Shown in pieces: positions 24,775 through 32,822 of a stretch of 64,000 nucleotides of DNA (position 1 is its first letter; each line of letters begins with the position of its first letter). The position numbers were made by a program, and so were the translations under genes. The notes below the pieces were generated by a model, which was not told the origin of the DNA, did not search any database, and worked only from the letters and a program-made list of their open reading frames with translations. Where the stretch lies: assembly GCA_023954415.1 (NCBI GenBank), contig JAMLIB010000009.1, positions 62,001 through 126,000 of the forward strand, read 5' to 3'. The stretch is from Trueperaceae bacterium (GTDB lineage: Bacteria > Deinococcota > Deinococci > Deinococcales > Trueperaceae).

Positions 24775-25491
24775 ATGACTGTTACTGAGCTACTCCTAAG
24801 CGGCGGACCGATCCTCGTCGTCATCATCCTGGTATCGATCTACGCCGTCTACCTCTTCGTCGAGCGGCTACTGAAGCTCAACCGCGAGCGCTCGGACACC
24901 TCGAGCCTCATGCTGCGCGTCAACGCCGCCGTACGCGAGCGCGACCTGGACTCCGCGCTCGACGCGTGCGAGCGCCACGGCGGGCCTACGGCGCGGGTCC
25001 TGAAGGCGGCCCTGGAGCGGTTGCCGTACGGCAGGCCGGCGGTGGAAGCCGCGTTCGAGGAAGCCATCATCAGCGAGGAGCAGAACCTCACGCGCGGGCT
25101 GACCCCGCTCGCGATCATGGCCAAGATCCTCCCCATGCTCGGCCTCCTCGGCACCGTGACGGGCATGATCATCTCGTTCTCCGAGATCTCCTTGCACGGC
25201 TCCGGCGATGCCGGGCAGCTCGCCTACGGCATCGGCCAGGCGCTCGTGACGACGGCCGCGGGCCTCATCGTCGCCATCCCCGTCCTGGTCGGTCACGGCT
25301 ACCTGAACAGCCTGGTGTCGAAGCTCCTCGGCGACATCGACAAGCGTCGCGAGGAGCTGATGGGCAACATCGTGCGGGCTGTCGCCGACAGGCGCGAGGA
25401 AGCCGGGGCGACGACCTACAGGCAGGGCGGCGAGCAGCAAACCGAACGCAACGTCGACATGCGCGGGGTGCGTCCGGCCCCGCAGGCCTGA
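24775..25491 (+). CDS. exbB: ExbB/TolQ/MotA-family proton channel protein
   Basis: ExbB forms the pentameric inner-membrane proton channel that, with ExbD, energises TonB-type proteins. The 238-residue protein has three hydrophobic segments: ILVVIILVSIYAVYLF near residues 12-28, the conserved MAKILPMLGLLGTVTGMIISF near 118-138, and GIGQALVTTAAGLIVAIPVLVG near 152-174. The cytoplasmic loop between the first two is typical. Promoter element TAGCAT lies at 24736-24741 and AAGGAG (24763-24768) six bases before ATG. It is the first gene of a three-gene operon with exbD and a TonB-like/DUF3048 fusion, with a 3-base gap to exbD. Confidence 0.93.
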   Translation: MTVTELLLSGGPILVVIILVSIYAVYLFVERLLKLNRERSDTSSLMLRVNAAVRERDLDSALDACERHGGPTARVLKAALERLPYGRPAVEAAFEEAIISEEQNLTRGLTPLAIMAKILPMLGLLGTVTGMIISFSEISLHGSGDAGQLAYGIGQALVTTAAGLIVAIPVLVGHGYLNSLVSKLLGDIDKRREELMGNIVRAVADRREEAGATTYRQGGEQQTERNVDMRGVRPAPQA

Positions 25492-25494
25492 ACC

Positions 25495-25908
25495 GTGTCC
25501 AGAGCGAGACTCAGACGCGGGCGGAGGCTCGCCATCGACCCGGAGCTCGACCTCACGCCGATGGTCGACGTCGTGTTCCTGCTCATCATCTTCTTCATGG
25601 TCTCGACCACGTTCATCACCGTCGAGACGGGGTTGCCCGTCGACCTGCCTGACGCCCAGATGAGCGTTGCGGAGCCATCGAACCTCCCAACCGTTACCGT
25701 CATGAAGGACGGCGCCGTGTACTTCGCGGGCGCTCGCGTGAGCGAAGCCGAGCTGGTAGAGATGGTCAGGGCCGAGATAAACCGCTCGGGCAACTCGACC
25801 ATCGTCCTCCGCGCCGACAGGGAGCTCCCGCACGGCACCGCGGTGCGCATCATGGACCTCATCAAACAGGCCGGGGCCCAACGCATAGCCATCTCGACCG
25901 GCGGATGA
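25495..25908 (+). CDS. exbD: ExbD/TolR-family protein
   Basis: ExbD is the dimeric partner that sits in the ExbB pore and uses proton flow to move TonB-like proteins. The 137-residue protein has a basic cytoplasmic N-terminus (RARLRRGRRL) and one transmembrane helix (TPMVDVVFLLIIFFMVSTT). The helix carries the essential Asp at residue 25, the same number as in E. coli ExbD. A periplasmic domain ending PHGTAVRIMDLIKQAGAQRIAIST follows. The start is GTG 25495, three bases after the exbB stop, so translation is coupled. A TolR role cannot be excluded by sequence alone. Confidence 0.94.
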   Translation: MSRARLRRGRRLAIDPELDLTPMVDVVFLLIIFFMVSTTFITVETGLPVDLPDAQMSVAEPSNLPTVTVMKDGAVYFAGARVSEAELVEMVRAEINRSGNSTIVLRADRELPHGTAVRIMDLIKQAGAQRIAISTGG

Positions 25909-25924
25909 TGGTGGAAGGGCCGGC

Positions 25925-27979
25925 ATGACGAGCGATATTCACCGCGAGGTGCGTCCGTGGCAGGACCCGGACAAGCGCCGGGCCATGGCGGTGTCGTTGA
26001 CACTCCATATGCTCGTCCTGCTCGTTGCCCTCGTCTATGGGCTTCGCCCTCGACCAGAGCCGGTCCCTCCGTACATCGTCATAGACGTCGGTACCCCCGC
26101 ATACGCGGAGGCGACCACGCTGGCACCGACGGCCGAGAGCCCGGCACCCCCCGCCCCTTCACCGCAAGTGGCGTCCGAGCAGATCGGCACGCCGCGTGAC
26201 CTGGCAGCGGAGCAGCGCGAGACGACCGCGCCGGAAGAGCGGCCCATAACGTTGCAGCCGCCGGCACCGGAAGCACCGCCGGCCCAAGCAGCCCAGCCGC
26301 AGGAGACCGTGCCGGATGAGAGCGCTGCCGCCGAGGCGCCTCTGGCACCCGCGCCGACCCCGCAGGTCGTGGAGGCTGCGCCGCCTACCGAGCCGTTGCC
26401 GCTCGCCGAGGCTCCGGCCACCCCGTTGCCCGAGATCGATCCGGTGGCCATCGCGCCTCGTCCGCTCGTCGACCCCGTCGTCATCCCCACACCGCCCGCG
26501 AGCGCCAACGTGACGGCCGCGCGTTCGGTCGCGGCCCAGCCGACCGCTACCGTGAGTGAGGCCGCTGCGCTGACCAACCCGCAGGTGAGCGCCGCCATCG
26601 CCGCTCCGCAGACGATCTCGGCCCCGACGGCGAGCGCCCAGGTGGCTCAGTCCGTCGGGCTCGCGGCCCCGACCGCCCAAGCGGCCGTCGCGGCAAGCAC
26701 GGCCTTGGCCGCCCCGGCGGTCTCCGCCCAGATAGCGAGCGGAACCGCCCTCTCCACCTCGGGCGTCGCGGCCAGCGTCGCCGGTACGCGTCCGCTCGCC
26801 GAGCCCACGGCCACCGCCCAGGTCGGCACACGGCGCGACGTGAGCGTCGTCCCCCAGGTAGCCGTCGCGCAGGTCGCCGAGATCCCGGCGCCCGCCGTCA
26901 GGGCCGACATCGTCTCGGCCATCACCGCGGTCGGTGCTCCGGGTGCAGACGGTACACGTACGGGCGATACCGACGTGGCCGCCACCGTCCAGAACAACCG
27001 CACGCCCGGCGGCAACGCTTCTACGGCCGGCCAGACCGGCCCCCTCGACCCGAACGCGACGGCCGACGGTCGCGGTCTCAACGCGGGGCCGGACGGCGTG
27101 GGACAGGGGACGGGCGCTCCCGCCCAGGCTGCGCGCCTGCCGTTCTCCTTCACTCGCGAGAGGCCGTTGGCCGTCCTGGTCGACAACGTCGGCGGCTACC
27201 CGCAGACCGGCCTGCGCGAGGCGAGCATGATCGTCGAGATGCCCGTGGAAGGCGGCCTGACGAGACTGATGGCCTTGTACGACAGCAACTTTCCCCGGCG
27301 CGTCGGACCGGTCAGGAGTGCCCGCGACTATTTCGTCGAGCTGGCGCAGACGAGCCAGGCCGTGCTCGTGCACGATGGCGGTTCGCCCGGTGCGATGATC
27401 GCCATCGCCAACTCTTCGCTGCCGACCCTGAACGCCTACAACAACGGTCCGCTCTTCACGCGCGAAGGGGAGCGTTCCGCGCCATACAACCTCTACGGCT
27501 CGGGCCCGGACCTCAAGTCGGCGATGCTGCGCCTAGTTCCCGAGACGTCTCAGGTCGTGAGCGGGCAGGTGTTCCAGCCGACGGACGCCGCTGTGGCGGT
27601 AACGGAAGTGAGCGTCAGGTACAGCGGCGCCTACACGTCGGGTTTCCGGTACGACGCCGTGCTCAACGCCTACCGTTGGGTGCGCGACGGCACGCCGGCC
27701 AGTCACCCTGACGGTCAGATCATGCTCTATGACGCGGTGTTGGTGGGCGAGATCACTGCGCGCGTGCTGCCGGGCGACACGGAAGGGCGTCTGTACATCC
27801 CGCTCGAGGGTGGCGAGGCGACGCTCTACTTGAGGGGTCGCGCCGAACCCGGTCGGTGGGTGCTCTCGACCGGTAAGGGCGTGCAGTTCCGCACCCTCGG
27901 AGGCGAGGTCGTCGACCTGGCCCCGTTCCGCACGTGGGCCATGCTGACCCCCACGTACGAGGGCCGTCAGGAGCAGTGA
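25925..27979 (+). CDS. TonB-like N-terminal domain fused to a DUF3048 (YerB-like) domain
   Basis: This 684-residue protein follows exbB and exbD. Residues 20-45 form one transmembrane helix with S24-L-T-L-H28, the Ser-x3-His pattern that TonB uses to engage ExbB-ExbD. Residues 45-400 are a Pro/Ala/Thr/Val-rich linker, including a 15-residue repeat array at 193-340. From about residue 404 there is no TonB C-terminal domain. Instead a complete DUF3048 region appears: ERPLAVLVDNVGGYPQTGL, VEMPVEGGLTRLMALY and RRVGPVRSARDYFVELAQ, then the DUF3048_C-like part with ALYLRGR-type strands and FRTWAMLTP. DUF3048 is known from YerB lipoproteins of Firmicutes and related bacteria and has no settled function. 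I infer a proton-motive-force coupled envelope protein. Confidence 0.88.
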   Translation: MTSDIHREVRPWQDPDKRRAMAVSLTLHMLVLLVALVYGLRPRPEPVPPYIVIDVGTPAYAEATTLAPTAESPAPPAPSPQVASEQIGTPRDLAAEQRETTAPEERPITLQPPAPEAPPAQAAQPQETVPDESAAAEAPLAPAPTPQVVEAAPPTEPLPLAEAPATPLPEIDPVAIAPRPLVDPVVIPTPPASANVTAARSVAAQPTATVSEAAALTNPQVSAAIAAPQTISAPTASAQVAQSVGLAAPTAQAAVAASTALAAPAVSAQIASGTALSTSGVAASVAGTRPLAEPTATAQVGTRRDVSVVPQVAVAQVAEIPAPAVRADIVSAITAVGAPGADGTRTGDTDVAATVQNNRTPGGNASTAGQTGPLDPNATADGRGLNAGPDGVGQGTGAPAQAARLPFSFTRERPLAVLVDNVGGYPQTGLREASMIVEMPVEGGLTRLMALYDSNFPRRVGPVRSARDYFVELAQTSQAVLVHDGGSPGAMIAIANSSLPTLNAYNNGPLFTREGERSAPYNLYGSGPDLKSAMLRLVPETSQVVSGQVFQPTDAAVAVTEVSVRYSGAYTSGFRYDAVLNAYRWVRDGTPASHPDGQIMLYDAVLVGEITARVLPGDTEGRLYIPLEGGEATLYLRGRAEPGRWVLSTGKGVQFRTLGGEVVDLAPFRTWAMLTPTYEGRQEQ
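26501..26857 (+). repeat. Degenerate 45-base (15-residue) tandem repeats in the fusion linker
   Basis: About eight consecutive units of 14-16 residues run from residue 193 to 311. The pattern is x-A-x-V/I, five variable residues, L/V, two residues, P, two residues. Examples are SAQVAQSVGLAAPTA, QAAVAASTALAAPAV and SAQIASGTALSTSGV. A weaker unit follows to residue 340. The periodicity is in protein; the DNA has diverged. Confidence 0.7.
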
Positions 27980-27991
27980 GCCGAGCCCCGT

Positions 27992-28783
27992 TCAGGTAGA
28001 CGCAGGCAGGCGCGGCACGGTCTCGTCGAAGAACAGCCCGTGCAGGCGCAGCCTGTACTCGGCGCTGCTCGTGTCGATCTCGAGCCACGCGTACTCGTCC
28101 TTGTGACCGTTCGTGTCGAGGAGCAGTGCCCGCCCCTGCGACGCCACGTTGACCCCGCCGCGCACTGGGGTGTGCCCGTACACGCCAAGGCGGTAAGGGG
28201 TGCCGTCGAGGAAGTCCTTGTCCTCCTGCAGCCAGCGCCGCCGGTTCTCGAGGTAGAAGGCCTGGTCGTAGACGTTGTGCTCGGGGAGCGGCCCGACGTG
28301 GGCGAAGTGCAGCCCTTCGACCGCGAGCTCCCTGGGCCAGCCGAGGATCCAGTCGCGCAGCTCCGGCTCGAGCTCCTCGCCGTGGCCAGGCTTCCACTCA
28401 AGGTGCGACACGTCGTCGGTGCGCAGCGGACCCTGCTCGACCGTGGCGGCGTTGAAGTCGTGGTTGCCGAGGAGGATGACCATGTTGCCGCTCGGCACGC
28501 GGTCCTGGAAGCCCTTGACCTCGCGCAGGAAGCGCACCTGGATCGCCTCGGCCCGCTGCAGGTGGCGCGGGTTGTACTCGTCGTAGCGCCGCACGTTGAT
28601 CAGGTCGGCGTAGCGCTGCCTGCTCTTGGCGTGCACGAGGTCGCCCAGGAGCACCAGTCGCGTGTCGCTGCCGCGCAGGGCGTCCGTAGGCCGGTTCTGC
28701 TCGTCTGCGAGGCCGGCCTCGCGGAGCATGCGCCACAGCTTGTCAGGTTGCACGTGGATGTCGCCGATGACGACGATACGCAC
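27992..28783 (-). CDS. Calcineurin-like metallophosphoesterase
   Basis: This 263-residue protein has the complete binuclear metal motif set of serine/threonine-phosphatase-type esterases: VVIGDIHVQPDK at the N-terminus, LVLLGDLVHAKS, ILLGNHDFN, GLHFAHVGPLPEH and VYGHTPVRGG. The middle part is rich in aromatic residues typical of Ser/Thr protein phosphatase relatives. The substrate is unknown; phosphoprotein, nucleotide or phospholipid are all possible. The start is GTG 28783. It lies 23 bases downstream of the LysM/M23 gene on the same strand and is probably in its operon. It ends 12 bases from the convergent fusion gene. Confidence 0.88.
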   Translation of the reverse strand: MRIVVIGDIHVQPDKLWRMLREAGLADEQNRPTDALRGSDTRLVLLGDLVHAKSRQRYADLINVRRYDEYNPRHLQRAEAIQVRFLREVKGFQDRVPSGNMVILLGNHDFNAATVEQGPLRTDDVSHLEWKPGHGEELEPELRDWILGWPRELAVEGLHFAHVGPLPEHNVYDQAFYLENRRRWLQEDKDFLDGTPYRLGVYGHTPVRGGVNVASQGRALLLDTNGHKDEYAWLEIDTSSAEYRLRLHGLFFDETVPRLPAST

Positions 28784-28806
28784 TCGGTCAGCTCACTTCC
28801 GATCGA

Positions 28807-29979
28807 TCAACGCCCGGCGTACGTATCGAGGCGGGGCAGAGGGTCGATCATCTGGCCGTCTACGCGGATCTCGAAGTGCAGATGCGATCCGGTCGAGTTC
28901 CCAGTGCTACCGACGAGCGCGATGACGTCGCCGGCGGCGACCTCGTCGCCTACCTCGACCTTGAGCGCGGAGGCGTGACCGTAATAGTACTCGGTGTTGC
29001 CGCTCGTGACTATCACGAGGTTGCCGTACCCACCGTGCCAGCCGGAGAGCGTCACGGTGCCGGCGTGCGCGGCGCGGATCGGGTCGCCCGTCTCGCCGTC
29101 GATATCTATCCCCGTATGGAAGTTGCTCCCGCTTACGCGCAACTGCCGGTAGCCGAAGCGCGAGGTGATGGAGCCGATGAGGGGCCACATGAGCGTGCCG
29201 TCGCCGGTCGTGGGCGCGGCCGGAACGGCGAGGACGGCCTTGGTAGGCTCGATGTCCGTGCCGGGAAGCACGCGGAGTTGCTGGCCGACGTAGAGCGTGT
29301 CGCCCTTGAGCGAGTTGGCGCTCTTGAGGGCAGCGATGGTGCTGTCGTAACGCTGGGCGATCGACCACAGGGTCTCACCCGGACCGACGACGATCTGCAT
29401 GGGCACAGGACCGCCGACGTCCGTCTCGGACGCGCTGGCGTACTGCCCCGGGATAGAGAGTATGGCTCCGACGCGCAAGGTGGCCGCTGACGAGAGGCCG
29501 TTGGCGCTGGCGATGGCGGCCACTGTCGTGTCGTACCGGCGGGCCAACGCCCAGAGGGAGTCGCCCGCGGCCACGGTGACCGTGAGCGGCTCGGGGGCCT
29601 TGTCGCCGGTCGCCAGCCGCAGCTCCTGGCCGGGGTGGATGAGCGTGCCGTCGAGGTCGTTGAACGCGATGAGGTCGGCGACCGAGAGGTCGTTGGCCAA
29701 GGCGATGTCGTAGAGCGTGTCGCCGGCGCGCACCACCACCGTCTTGACCTGCGCCGCCGGCTCCTCGTCCTCGCCCGGCACGGTCAAGACCTGGCCGGGG
29801 CGGATGGCGTCGGAGGAGAGGCCGTTCAGTTGGATGAGATCGGCGACCGTAGTGTCGTAACGGCGTGCCAGTGCCCACAGGCTGTCGCCCGGCTGCACGG
29901 TGATGGTCTTGGCGGATGCCGCTGCGGTCCCCAAGACGACCACTGCGAGAACGGAACGGACCAGGCTTGAGGGACGCAC
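28807..29979 (-). CDS. LysM-repeat M23-family peptidoglycan endopeptidase
   Basis: This 390-residue exported protein has a signal peptide (SLVRSVLAVVVLGTAAASA) and four LysM peptidoglycan-binding repeats (each starting PGDSLWALARRYD or a variant such as AGDTLYDIALAND). The C-terminal M23/lysostaphin-type domain shows zinc-site motifs NFHTGIDID and SHLHFEIRVDG. M23 enzymes cut peptide cross-links or, when inactive, activate amidases; the ligands seen here suggest an active enzyme. GTG 29979 is seven bases after TACATT (29987-29992), so it is probably leaderless. The metallophosphoesterase gene follows in the same operon. Confidence 0.93.
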   Translation of the reverse strand: MRPSSLVRSVLAVVVLGTAAASAKTITVQPGDSLWALARRYDTTVADLIQLNGLSSDAIRPGQVLTVPGEDEEPAAQVKTVVVRAGDTLYDIALANDLSVADLIAFNDLDGTLIHPGQELRLATGDKAPEPLTVTVAAGDSLWALARRYDTTVAAIASANGLSSAATLRVGAILSIPGQYASASETDVGGPVPMQIVVGPGETLWSIAQRYDSTIAALKSANSLKGDTLYVGQQLRVLPGTDIEPTKAVLAVPAAPTTGDGTLMWPLIGSITSRFGYRQLRVSGSNFHTGIDIDGETGDPIRAAHAGTVTLSGWHGGYGNLVIVTSGNTEYYYGHASALKVEVGDEVAAGDVIALVGSTGNSTGSHLHFEIRVDGQMIDPLPRLDTYAGR

Positions 29980-30108
29980 GCCGTCAAATGTACCAGAACC
30001 GGCGCACCACGCAACAGGAAAAACCCGGCAATCGCACACCGGAACGTCAGGTGCGGTCGGTTCTGATGTTCCCGGCCGGCCTTCTCGCCGTCACCTGCGC
30101 TTGAACGA

Positions 30109-30150
30109 CGGCACCCGCCGGGCCGTTGCTTGAGGGGGGAGCGGGTGCCG
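30109..30150 (-). terminator. Hairpin downstream of the 58-residue gene
   Basis: CGGCACCCGC (30109-30118) and GCGGGTGCCG (30141-30150) pair around a 22-base loop. It lies seven bases past the stop of the small minus-strand gene. There is no U-tract. Confidence 0.55.
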
Positions 30151-30156
30151 GTCGCT

Positions 30157-30333
30157 TCAGTCCCGCGGATCGACCACCAAGTCCCTAGATAGGCGACCAC
30201 CGAGCTCGACCTGGATCAGGCAGTACCGTTCGGTCTCCATCGCGGAGCTGGTGTCGTGGATGATCTTCAGCTCGAGCACGGTGGCCTCGCGGATCAGATC
30301 CAGCGTGGGCAGCGATGTGATGTCGTCATGCAT
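30157..30333 (-). CDS. Small hypothetical protein (58 aa)
   Basis: This short gene starts with ATG 30331-30333, seven bases after a clear AGGAG ribosome-binding site, and ends in TGA at 30157. The product (MHDDITSLPTLDLIREATV..., then MSSA-like and YCLIQVELGGRLSRDLVVDP) is acidic, with alternating hydrophobic residues and no signal or membrane segment. A TACCGT motif about 75 bases upstream may be its -10, and a hairpin follows its stop. I do not recognise a family. The gap from 30334 to 30495 toward argB holds only this putative leader. Confidence 0.6.
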   Translation of the reverse strand: MHDDITSLPTLDLIREATVLELKIIHDTSSAMETERYCLIQVELGGRLSRDLVVDPRD

Positions 30334-30495
30334 CTCGGGCTCCTAGTGCCGTTAACGTCTCCGCGGCCCCGTCCGAAGGGTTGCCTCGGGCGGATCCGAC
30401 GCCACGGTAGCCTCGTCGCTCTTACAGGAATCTCACCGGCCCGGCGCGCTCGAAGCGCCTGTGGCTGACGGCCGGGCGGCTCGCCGCGGCGGCTG

Positions 30496-31275
30496 TCAGT
30501 CGGCGAGGACGCGCGTGCCGCCACCCGCCAGCGCCCGCTCCACGCCGTCGGGGTCGCGCCCGTCGGCGACCACCGCGAACGGCGCGCCCATGGCCAAGGC
30601 GTCCAGCGCCGCCTCGACCTTGGGGATCATGCCGCCGGCGATGCGTCCGTCCTCGATGCGCGCACGGGCCTCGGCGCGCGTGAGAGTGCTCAAGAGGGAG
30701 CCGGGCACGGCGGGGTCGTCCAGGACTCCCGGCACGTTCGTCAGGAACACGACGCCCTCGCCGAGCGCCCCGGCGACTGCGCCGGCCGCCTCGTCGCCGT
30801 TCACGTTCAGGGCGTTCCCTTCGGCGTCGAGCGCGAGGCAGGCGAGGACCGGTACGAGCCCGCCGCCGCGTAGCGCGCGCAGGACGCGCGTGTCTACGTG
30901 GGTGACGCGCCCGACGCGACCGAGCGCCGGGTCGCGCACCTCGGCGGTGATGCAGCGGGCGTCGCGCGCGGTGATCCCCACCGCCGGGCCGATCTCGAAC
31001 GCCAGCTCCTTGGCGAGCATGGTCAGGACCCGCTCTATGACCACCACGGACTCGGGGCTCGTGACGCGCAGCCCGCGCTCGAAGCGGTGTTCCAGGCCGG
31101 CCTCGTCGAGGGCGGCCTGGATGTAGGGTCCGCCGCCGTGCACCACCACCGGGGGGACTGCTCGGGCCGAAGCGCCGCCGCCCTTGCCGGCGAGGTTCCG
31201 CAGGCCGCCAGCCACGGCGCGCCGCGTGGCCGGTTCCGTCATGGCGTTGCCGCCGTACTTGATGACGATGCTCAC
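30496..31275 (-). CDS. argB: Acetylglutamate kinase-like amino acid kinase
   Basis: ArgB phosphorylates N-acetylglutamate in arginine synthesis. The 259-residue amino acid kinase has the N-terminal Lys/Gly motif VIKYGGNAM, VVVHGGGPYI, the GLRVTSPESV segment (usually GLRVTD), LNVNGDEAAGAVA, LTNVPGVLDD and the ATP-site GRIAGGMIPKVEAAL. LysW-dependent LysZ of Thermus is a close relative and cannot be fully excluded; no lysW or other arg/lys genes are nearby. GTG 31275 is seven bases after TACACT (31283-31288), so the mRNA is probably leaderless. That -10 overlaps the -10 of the divergent phosphohexomutase gene. Confidence 0.82.
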   Translation of the reverse strand: MSIVIKYGGNAMTEPATRRAVAGGLRNLAGKGGGASARAVPPVVVHGGGPYIQAALDEAGLEHRFERGLRVTSPESVVVIERVLTMLAKELAFEIGPAVGITARDARCITAEVRDPALGRVGRVTHVDTRVLRALRGGGLVPVLACLALDAEGNALNVNGDEAAGAVAGALGEGVVFLTNVPGVLDDPAVPGSLLSTLTRAEARARIEDGRIAGGMIPKVEAALDALAMGAPFAVVADGRDPDGVERALAGGGTRVLAD

Positions 31276-31282
31276 GGGCGCA

Positions 31283-31292
31283 AGTGTACGTT
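31283..31292. promoter_or_regulatory. Overlapping back-to-back -10 elements (bidirectional promoter)
   Basis: The 10-base stretch AGTGTACGTT contains TACACT on the minus strand (for argB) and TACGTT on the plus strand (for the phosphohexomutase gene), sharing two bases. The minus transcript would be leaderless; the plus one has a short leader with AAGGAGG. Confidence 0.6.
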
Positions 31293-31307
31293 GTGGAAGG
31301 AGGTGGC

Positions 31308-32738
31308 ATGGAGCGAGATCAGATGGGACCAGGTCGGTTGGATGAGCTCAAGTTCGGCACGGACGGCTGGCGCGAAGTCATCGCGGAGCGTTTCACGGTC
31401 GCCAACCTGGGCCGCGCCGCCCAGGCGTACGCCGAGCACCTCCTCGCACACGGCAAGGGAACGGTGCTCGTCGGGTACGACACCCGCTTCCTCGGCCGTC
31501 GCTTCGCCAACCTGGTGGCCGAGGTGTTGACGGGCAACGGCATCGAGGCCCTCGTGAGCGCGGACTACGTGCCTACCCCCGCCCTGTCGCACGCCGTGAC
31601 GCGCTTGGGCGCATGTGGCGGCGTGATGGTCACGGCGTCCCACAACCCTGCCGAGTACTCCGGCTTCAAGCTGAAGGCCGCCTACGGCGGCTCGGCCTCC
31701 GACGCCACCTACCGCGACGTGGCCGAGCGCGCCGCGAGGATCGCGCCGACCGACGTGCGCCGTTCCGGGGTGCCTGGCGCCTTCGACGCGCGCGAGGGCT
31801 ACTTCGCCGCGCTCGACCGGCTCGTCGACATGGCGGCGATCGCTCGCTCCGGCGTGCGGTTGGTGCACGACGCCATGGGCGGCGCCGGCGCCGGCTGGCT
31901 CGTCGGCTACTTCGCCAGGCACGACCTGCGCGGTCGGATCGAGGAGGTGCGCGGGAGGCCCGACCCCACCTTCTACGGTGTCAACCCGGAGCCGATCGCC
32001 GCCAACCTCGCCGCCACCATCGCCCACATGCGCGCCGCCGCGCCAGGCGTGGCGTTCGCGGCCGCCACGGACGGCGACGCCGACCGCATCGGCGTCGTCC
32101 TACCCGGCGGCGAGTTCTTCGACTCCCATCAGATCTTCGCCGTGCTCCTCGACGCCCTGCAGAGGCGTGGCGAGCGCGGCGCCGTGGTCAAGACCTTCAC
32201 CGTCAGCCGGATCGTCGAACGGTTGGCTCGCGAGCGTGGGTTGGAGGTCGTAGAGACGCCGGTCGGCTTCAAGCACGTGGCCGACGCGATGCTCACCGGA
32301 GGGGTCCTGATCGGGGGCGAGGAGTCTGGTGGCATAGGCGTGAGCGCGCACCTGCCGGAGCGCGACGGGCTCGCCAACGCGTTGCTGCTCCTCGAGGCGG
32401 TCGCCGTTACGGGGGTCTCGCCCTCCGAACGCTTCGCCGCGCTCGAGGAGGAGGCCGGGTGGCGTCACGCTTACGACCGCCTCGACCTGCACCTGGACGG
32501 TGCCGAGGCGCTGGCCCGCGCCGCTGGGAGCCTGGACGTCCCGCCCTCGCGCTTGGCCGGCAAACGGGTGACGAGCGTCGAGCGCCTCGACGGGGTGAAG
32601 CTGAACCTGGCCGACGACGCTTGGGTGCTCGTGCGGGCGAGCGGCACCGAGCCGCTCTTACGCGTGTACTGCGAGGCGGCCGATGCAGAGACGGTCAGGG
32701 CGGTGCTGGCGGCGGTGACGGCGTTGGTCCTGGGCTGA
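31308..32738 (+). CDS. Phosphoglucomutase/phosphomannomutase family enzyme
   Basis: This 476-residue alpha-D-phosphohexomutase interconverts hexose 1- and 6-phosphates. Four family signatures are in order: phosphoserine loop VMVTASHNPAEYSGFK, metal loop ATDGDADRIG, sugar loop GGEESGGIG, and phosphate-binding VRASGTEPLLRVY. The N-terminal KFGTDGWR is typical of the group that includes archaeal and Thermus phosphoglucomutases; which sugar is preferred is unclear. ATG 31308 has AAGGAGG (31297-31303) four bases upstream and a TACGTT -10 (31287-31292). It supplies precursors for envelope polysaccharide or trehalose/glycogen, but no such genes are adjacent. Confidence 0.92.
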   Translation: MERDQMGPGRLDELKFGTDGWREVIAERFTVANLGRAAQAYAEHLLAHGKGTVLVGYDTRFLGRRFANLVAEVLTGNGIEALVSADYVPTPALSHAVTRLGACGGVMVTASHNPAEYSGFKLKAAYGGSASDATYRDVAERAARIAPTDVRRSGVPGAFDAREGYFAALDRLVDMAAIARSGVRLVHDAMGGAGAGWLVGYFARHDLRGRIEEVRGRPDPTFYGVNPEPIAANLAATIAHMRAAAPGVAFAAATDGDADRIGVVLPGGEFFDSHQIFAVLLDALQRRGERGAVVKTFTVSRIVERLARERGLEVVETPVGFKHVADAMLTGGVLIGGEESGGIGVSAHLPERDGLANALLLLEAVAVTGVSPSERFAALEEEAGWRHAYDRLDLHLDGAEALARAAGSLDVPPSRLAGKRVTSVERLDGVKLNLADDAWVLVRASGTEPLLRVYCEAADAETVRAVLAAVTALVLG

Positions 32739-32788
32739 CAAGGGCGGTGGCCGTCGATCTCGGGTGACGATCGCCTCGACGCGACGAC

Positions 32789-32808
32789 CCGACCGCCACG
32801 ACGGTCGG
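32789..32808. terminator. Hairpin between convergent phosphohexomutase and pepP genes
   Basis: CCGACCG (32789-32795) and CGGTCGG (32802-32808) pair around a 6-base loop in the short gap between two converging genes. Confidence 0.55.
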
Positions 32809-32822
32809 TCGGCCGCTGGCCG

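Noticed and set aside
26159-27373. 404-codon minus-strand frame opposite the TonB-like/DUF3048 gene
   Set aside because: It is the antisense of an Ala/Pro/Thr-rich repeat region, has no recognisable motifs and no ribosome site. The plus-strand gene is in an operon with exbB and exbD.
30496-31275. LysZ (LysW-dependent lysine/arginine synthesis kinase) for the argB-like gene
   Set aside because: No lysW, lysX or related gene is nearby, and the ArgB-like GLRVT segment is retained. It remains a minor alternative.
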